Positions 50,301 to 55,407 of a DNA stretch of 55,407 nt are shown in pieces. Source of the stretch: Lingula anatina (Eukaryota; Brachiopoda; Lingulata; Lingulida; Lingulidae). The position numbers and the translations under genes were made by a program. Within the stretch, counting starts at the first letter, position 1, and each line of letters opens with the position of its first letter. Below the pieces are notes generated by a model. That model did no database searches. It was not told the DNA's origin and was given only the letters and a program-made list of their open reading frames with translations. Where the stretch lies: positions 1 through 55,407 of the forward strand of contig NW_019773733.1 in assembly GCF_001039355.2 (NCBI RefSeq). The letters run 5' to 3'.

Positions 50301-53300
50301 AACAGTTAAAAGAACTATTTCCTGATGGTTTTGGCATTCACCACGCAGGGATGTTGCGCCAAGATCGAAACTTGGTGGAGAAGTACTTCGCAGCAGGTCA
50401 CATGAGAGTGCTGGTGTGCACGGCAACACTGGCCTGGGGTGTCAACTTACCTGCTCATGCTGTGGTCATCAAGGTAGGTGTCTTAAAAACTGGGGACTGT
50501 AGCACAAAAATGAAACTTTTGAGGCCTATTTCTGATAATAAAATTTGATAGCCAGCTGCGTAATGTCACTTTTGTGATATTGGTATTAGTGTGATTCATG
50601 AGGGATTGTCCTCTAAGAATGTAGCTAATGTGCCTAGATTTGCTATTCTCATCTCTGACAGTAAAAAGCCACTGTTCAGACAATCACACTTTGCTGTGTT
50701 ATTGAAAGATGTAAAAAAATGTTAGCAGCTTGTAAGATTTAACATAGAAGGTTGTAATTCTTTGCAGAGACTAAGACATTTATTGTTTTGTGAAACAGGT
50801 GCATAGGTTGTAAAACCATGCCAACTTACTGCCTTGTGTAGGGAGAAATTATGAAGAAATGATCTTCCAATAATAACATTTCTTCAAGTTTAAACACTTT
50901 TTAAAGGTCATTAAAGACATCCTCCGGTTTAATGTTTATACTCCAAAAGATCAGCTAAGGAATGTGACTGGACGTTTATGCATTATGTTTGAACACACAG
51001 TAAAAAAAAAAAAATCCCCTTTGTCTCCAGGGTACTCAAATTTATGATGCCAAGAGAGGATCATTTGTAGACCTGGGCATACTGGATGTAATGCAGATAT
51101 TTGGGCGCGCTGGACGACCCCAGTATGACAAGTCTGGCCATGGCACCATCATTACAGCTCATGATAAGCTGCCTCACTATCTATCCCTGATGACGAGACA
51201 AAACCCCATAGAAAGCCAGTTCATTGGAAGCCTGACAGATAACCTCAATGCCGAGGTAAGGGCATATGGCAGTTATCACTTTAGTGGTTATTGATTTTGT
51301 TGATGGATTACTTGTAATAGAAAATTAAATTATATGAAAATTGATCAGTATTGTCTTTGTGCATACATAACTAGTACCAATCAGAAGAGATTTTTACATT
51401 AAGAAAACCTGATTTATTTGTTTATTTATTTTTGAAATATATTGTGTTGTATTAACATTGACATCTGATATTTAGTTTTACTTCAGTGTTATTAATTTTG
51501 TAGGGTTATATAATTTAACTTGTAAACATGGTATTTGAAAATCTTTCCTGTTTGTTAGAACTGTATTTTAGGGTTACGTAAACAGGCACATGTCTAAACA
51601 TGTAACATGTTTTGTTGCATAGGTTACTTGCTGGAATTTTTTTAATTTTTATTCCATTAATTGGTTGTTCATAAATTCTACACGTTAATCTAGATTCTAA
51701 TTATTTTTTACTACAGATTTCTCTTGGCACTGTCACAAATGTGGATGAAGCAGTGAAATGGCTGAGCTATACCTACCTGTATGTTAGGATGAGATTCAAC
51801 CCACTTGCCTATGGCATTACTATCAAGGCAGCACAGGTTAACAGTAGTGTTGTAGAAATAAGAGCTTGTTATTAGAAAGTAGAAGTAAGAGCTTGTTTTT
51901 ATGTTTCTAATGACAACCCTTTTTTATCTGTGGTGGACACATGTTGTTGCAAGGCGTAGTAAAACAACTTGTTTGTTCTTGAAAATCTGTTTCTTTTTAA
52001 GTAGTATTCATCAATTTATTGCTGCAGACAAAAAAATTAATATACTACATGACAAGGTGAAGCCAAAAAGGCAGTTTAAAGAGCCAAGCACAGAATCTAA
52101 ATGTTCTCATTGGTTTATATATAGGATGACCCTGGTTTGGAGAAACATAGAAGAGATTTGATAGTAAATGCAGCCAAGCAGTTAGACAAGAACAGGATGA
52201 TCCGGTTTGAAGATGCTACAGGTTATTTGTTTGCAACTGACCTTGGCCGAACTTCTAGTCACTTCTACATCAAGTATGACACTGTAGAGGTAGGGATGTT
52301 TTCTCATTTAAATAGGCATGCGTGAAAAACATTTGCATATACTAGATATTGTCTAGGGCCCAGCTGTTATATATGCCCTTGAACAGATCATTCAAGGCAC
52401 ACCTTCAAAAAGCATGGTCGGACAGAGTGCAGAGCTCAGCTTTGTGAATGCAGCAAGACCAGGGAATCATTGACAAACTGCCCACAGCAGCTGACCAGGT
52501 GGTCATCGCTAGGATAGTATCATCTTGGAATAATGTGTCATTTGAGACAACTAGAATCATGAGGTCATGAAAGAGGGAGTCGATCCAAAATGAAGTCCCA
52601 GAGGTTTTGAATGATAGTGATGAGAATGGTGAATTTTTGGTTTTGATTATGATGGAAAAGAAGTTGCTGACTTTGGCCACATAACCAAGCAAAGGATTCA
52701 AATTTGTGCATGTATTTTTTTTTGATATATTTGTTTTGAGAATCTTCCAATTACATATGTATATTGTAAAAGCTACCTATTTTAATTTTTTGATTGAAAT
52801 TTCCTGGAATTTGAAATCTTCATAGCATCTGATATTGACTGTTACAGGGTAATAGAAGAGCTGAGCTCTATCTATGATTTGTTTTATTAACTTGCTAATT
52901 AAAGTAATTCATTAAGTTCAGAAATCAGAAGAGACTGTGAAATTTACACAGGCATTTCTTTCTTCATTAAACTTCAATTTCAGGTTATAAATGAGATGTT
53001 GAAGGCCATCATGACAGAGGCTGATGTCCTTACCTTGGTGTCAAATGCACAAGAGTTTGAGCAAATCAAGGTACAGGATAGATGTAGTGGATTGCCTAAC
53101 CTATCACTTATTTCAACCAGAGAACTTTTGATTCTCTGCCACATTTAACTTGACATTGAGACAATCTGCACAGAGACATACTTAAAACTATTCTTAGCAC
53201 TTCCTGGATAGCTAGAATTTTCACATTTAGCAGTCTTACTTATTGAAATACTTCTTATGTCTTTGCAGAATAAGTGTTGTCAAATATAAGGGTTGTGTTT

Positions 53301-55246
53301 CTGACATTGCATAGCAAAAATAAAAGGAAAAAAGTTCTAAACAAAAATACCTCCTAGCATAGTCAAACCCTTGTGGTGGTTGTTCTTGTTTGATTGTTGG
53401 GCACAGTAATGGAGATTATGTTTTTATAACTTTTAGGTTCGTGATGAAGAATTAGACGAGTTGGATTTTCACCACTTGGAGTCCTGCCCTCTGCCTGCAG
53501 CGGGAGGCACAGAGAATACCTACGGCAAAGTGAACATTCTTCTACAGACCTACATCTCCAGAGGGAACGTGGACAGTTTCTCCCTGGTGTCAGATATGAG
53601 CTATGTAGCACAGGTCAGCCAGTGAGCGTCATTCAAAGTGACCAGTATTGTGTAGACTTTGCCATAACAGATTTATATACCTTTTGCACTATTCTGACTC
53701 CCACCTCTGCTTTTTTTTTTGTATTTTAAGGTGAAAAATAACATAGAAAAAATCTGTTAGATTGGAATGTACCTGTATGGTGTAAAATGGCTTGGTCATG
53801 GAATTCATTTATTGATATCTGTCATTAAGTTTTTCCTAGCTGTAAGTGAATACTGTGCAATTTCAGAATGCGGCTAGGATAATGAGGGCTCTCTTTGAAG
53901 TGGTCCTGCGGAAAGGCTGGCCTATTATGGCAGGTCGTATACTTGCTATGAGCAAGACCATAGACAAACGAATGTGGGGCTGGGAGAACCCCCTACGCCA
54001 ATTTTCCATCTTGACCCCGGAAATTTTGCATAAACTGGAAGCCAAGAAGATACCCATTGATAAATTAAGGGAAATGGACTCTAAAGAGATTGGCATGTAG
54101 TATTATATATCATTAGAAATCGTGAATCATTGTTTAAAAGGCAAAAATGATATGTAGTTTAATTTTTTTAAATAGAAACTTTAAAAAAGAATGTTAAATT
54201 ACTTTGCATACAATATATGAATTTTTAAGTCTGTTGAGTCCAAAACAGGTTCTCTGTTTTTTATTCATTTAATTGTAGAATTTGTAAATGTGTGTAAGTG
54301 ATGATTTAGAGAGGTTGCATTAACTTGATGTTATCCTCACCGTCTTCACTGAGCAACTGGAGGTGACCATAAAATTTGACAGATTCACATTTGATTAAGA
54401 ACTTAGAGGATGACTCATTCAGTTAATAAAGCAAGTCAGCACAAAAAATGTTTGATGATAATTTTTTTGACACATTTTGAATATCTTTTTCCAGGTATTT
54501 TAATCCACCACCAAAGAATGGGTCCCGTGGTGAAGAAATGTGTCTCTCAGTTTCCCACATTGGGATTGGACGCCAGTATTCAACCCATCACCCGCACGGT
54601 TCTCCGTGTGCGTCTGACCATCACTGCAGAGTTCTCATGGAGTGACAAGGTCCATGGGAAGACTGGGGAGCCATTTTGGATTTGGGTTGAGGATCCAGAG
54701 ACCAACCACATTTACCATTCTGAATATTTTATGATGCACAAGAAAATGGTAGGTCTCCCTATGTGGTACTGAGACTGAAACCAATTTTAAACAGTTAGGA
54801 ATGTCACCTTTTGTCTGTTTTTAGTAACCATAGTCATTCTGTGCTTCTTGTACAACAGCAAGTTAAGGCTCCTCAGACTATGTATATTTGGATTTTAGCA
54901 TACAAGAAGCGAATTCTAGCTGTGGAACAAATAGAAATACTCTAGAATGACCTATAGACAAAACCATATAGTGAATTTGGACCATTCCATTCTTTGCTAG
55001 TATATATTAATAACAAACGTAACTTGTGCTGCACTGTCAGATATCAGCATTACTAATAGTTTTCCTGACATCATTAGGTAGTGACAGAAGAGCCGCAGCA
55101 GCTAGTGTTCACCATTCCAATCTTTGAGCCTCTGCCCACCCAGTACTATGTACGTGCAATATCGGACAGATGGATAGGGTCAGAGTTCACTAGTGCCATA
55201 TCATTCCAGCATCTGATTCTTCCTGAGAGACATCCTCCACATACAG
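38325..55246 (+). CDS. ASCC3: ASCC3, activating signal cointegrator 1 complex helicase (5' half)
   Basis: Exons: 38325-38574, 38769-39313, 39536-39656, 39822-39877, 40095-40234, 40544-40685, 41138-41263, 41496-41696, 42131-42271, 42638-42802, 47378-47534, 47800-47891, 48280-48414, 48766-48957, then 51031-51255, 51717-51836, 52125-52289, 52984-53070, 53437-53613, 53867-54092, 54495-54748, 55078-55246; it continues past the edge. The start [16 protein letters not shown] matches the family. The first Ski2-like cassette shows Walker A APTGAGKT (about 494-501), DEVH (about 606-609), SAT (about 643-645), FVHAR, and motif [12 protein letters not shown], then a winged-helix and first Sec63-like module. 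ASCC3 is a 3'-5' helicase in the ASCC complex; with ALKBH3 it unwinds DNA for dealkylation repair, and it splits collided ribosomes. The second cassette is outside the window. Exons 12-14 appear twice (second copies 49323-49414, 49801-49935, 50282-50473). Exon 20 seems to use a GC donor. Confidence 0.95.
43218..44095. promoter_or_regulatory. Three ideal DR1 nuclear-receptor sites inside the transposon
   Basis: TGACCTTTGACCT occurs exactly at 43218-43230, 43938-43950 and 44083-44095. Its reverse complement AGGTCAAAGGTCA is the textbook DR1 site bound by RXR partners, HNF4 and COUP-TF. Looser versions occur in the second element near 46787-46835. The sequence match is direct; any function is inference. 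Confidence 0.5.
43734..43921. other. Assembly gap (188 Ns)
   Basis: Run of N bases inside the repetitive part of the transposon copy. Frames crossing it are meaningless. Confidence 0.99.
44994..46004 (-). pseudogene. Intronless FkbM-family methyltransferase with one in-frame TGA
   Basis: One - strand frame runs from an ATG at 46004 to a stop at 44994-44996 (337 codons), broken only by TGA at 45590-45588 (codon 139). The N terminus is a single membrane anchor ([14 protein letters not shown], about residues 8-22), as in type II membrane proteins. The SAM-binding motif [17 protein letters not shown] lies just before the TGA; the later [12 protein letters not shown] segment matches the FkbM acidic motif. 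After the TGA the sequence resumes [13 protein letters not shown], as expected for the family, so nothing seems missing; a CGA-to-TGA change would explain it. FkbM proteins are SAM-dependent methyltransferases of varied substrates. The gene is nested, antisense, in ASCC3 intron 10 between two transposon copies. It may be a young pseudogene, a polymorphic null allele, a sequencing error or a readthrough gene; the intact remainder argues that any inactivation is recent. Confidence 0.8.
46455..46590. mobile_element. Partial copy of the 2851-3195 MITE
   Basis: GCTTAAAGGGATAATAACTC and the following bases, including TTTCCTGGAGTAAACAACAA and ATCCATTTTTACATTCAAAG, match the reverse complement of about 3085-3195. 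Only one end is present. It is interrupted by an A-tract (46490-46509) and abuts transposon copy 2. Confidence 0.7.
46611..47207. mobile_element. DNA-transposon-like element, copy 2
   Basis: TGTACCACCAGC (46611-46622) and its exact reverse complement GCTGGTGGTACA (47158-47169) bound a shorter copy of the element at 42863-44313. The right ends share the caagcacaagactggtggtg stretch, a G-tract, ACTCCAGCTGGTGGTAC and the terminal GGAGGCGGTATCGCCTCT hairpin. The left part has degenerate TGACCT repeats. There is no coding frame. Confidence 0.65.
47552..48989 (+). repeat. Direct repeat copy 1 containing ASCC3 exons 12-14
   Basis: About 1.44 kb that is nearly identical to 49067-50502, exons and introns alike. 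It begins after an A-tract and the sequence CTACAGATAATTATGATTAC, and ends in the intron after exon 14 at AAAACTGGGGACTGTA. Exon differences between the copies: one in exon 13 (TCA versus ACA, Ser/Thr) and four synonymous changes in exon 14. Confidence 0.9.
49045..49045. other. Single ambiguous base at the duplication joint
   Basis: One N lies between the two repeat copies, just before the A-tract that opens copy 2. It marks a weak assembly join. Confidence 0.95.
49067..50502 (+). repeat. Direct repeat copy 2: second set of ASCC3 exons 12-14
   Basis: It holds second copies of exon 12 (49323-49414), exon 13 (49801-49935) and exon 14 (50282-50473), all with intact splice sites and open frames. 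Exon 14 ends in phase 0 but exon 12 needs one carried base, so splicing copy 1 straight into copy 2 breaks the frame. Only one set can be used in a normal ASCC3 mRNA. The copy-level differences look allelic, so this is most simply two haplotypes laid end to end. Confidence 0.85.
54093..54494 (+). other. Probable GC-AG intron in ASCC3
   Basis: Exon 20 must end after GAGATTG at 54092 to join ATTTTAATCCACCACCAAAG in frame and give the conserved EIG-ILIHH reading. The donor is then gcatgt, a GC donor resembling the GC-AG consensus. The nearby GT (54097) would leave two extra codon bases and send the next exon into the wrong frame. Confidence 0.6.
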
Positions 55247-55407
55247 GTTATTTGCTACATTTGATTTGGTTTCAACTTTATCAGTAGATATCAATTAGTA
55301 GACTCTAAATTATGGAAAAATAATATTATTGCTTTATACCATATTTGGAATCTGTATTCCAATCCAAAATTTGCCAACATGAATTTTACTACGTTAAAAA
55401 TTTATAT

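Overview
This is a eukaryotic (animal) nuclear window. It is AT-rich, with many short exons, introns mostly 0.2-1 kb, GT-AG splice sites, poly(A) signals, microsatellites and DNA-transposon debris. Protein similarity and gene structure suggest an invertebrate, probably a lophotrochozoan such as a mollusc; I cannot name the species.

Layout, left to right: (1) 1-269, last coding exon of an unrecognised + strand gene, with its 3'UTR to about 1.5 kb. (2) 1725-5410, - strand, an unrecognised Cys-rich/coiled-coil protein whose middle is a tandem array of near-identical small exons. (3) 6130-8619, + strand, complete BTBD1/BTBD2 orthologue (BTB-BACK-PHR), sharing a short bidirectional promoter with gene 2. 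(4) 10734-22396, + strand, complete 19-exon SMPD4 (neutral sphingomyelinase 3). (5) 23375-31431, - strand, SART3 (U4/U6 snRNP recycling factor), convergent with SMPD4. (6) 31.4-38.3 kb, intergenic, with a fold-back element, a 34-bp minisatellite and SART3 and ASCC3 promoters that both carry ETS and NRF1-like sites. (7) 38325 to beyond the right edge, + strand, first half of ASCC3 (first Ski2-like helicase cassette). Its 4.6-kb intron 10 holds two related DNA-transposon copies flanking an intronless - strand FkbM-family methyltransferase gene interrupted by one in-frame TGA.

The recognised genes are housekeeping genes of RNA and ribosome quality control (SART3, ASCC3), lipid metabolism (SMPD4) and ubiquitin-adaptor function (BTBD2). 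They do not form a pathway; the neighbourhood looks like ordinary gene-dense animal DNA. The most notable signals are the tandem symmetric exon array, the repeated-exon block in ASCC3 (probably an assembly duplication next to an ambiguous base), the transposon copies carrying ideal DR1 nuclear-receptor sites, and the nested FkbM gene. Sequence gaps: one N at 21022, a run at 43734-43921, one N at 49045. Exon boundaries were read by eye from splice signals, codon phase and remembered homologues; no alignment was run.
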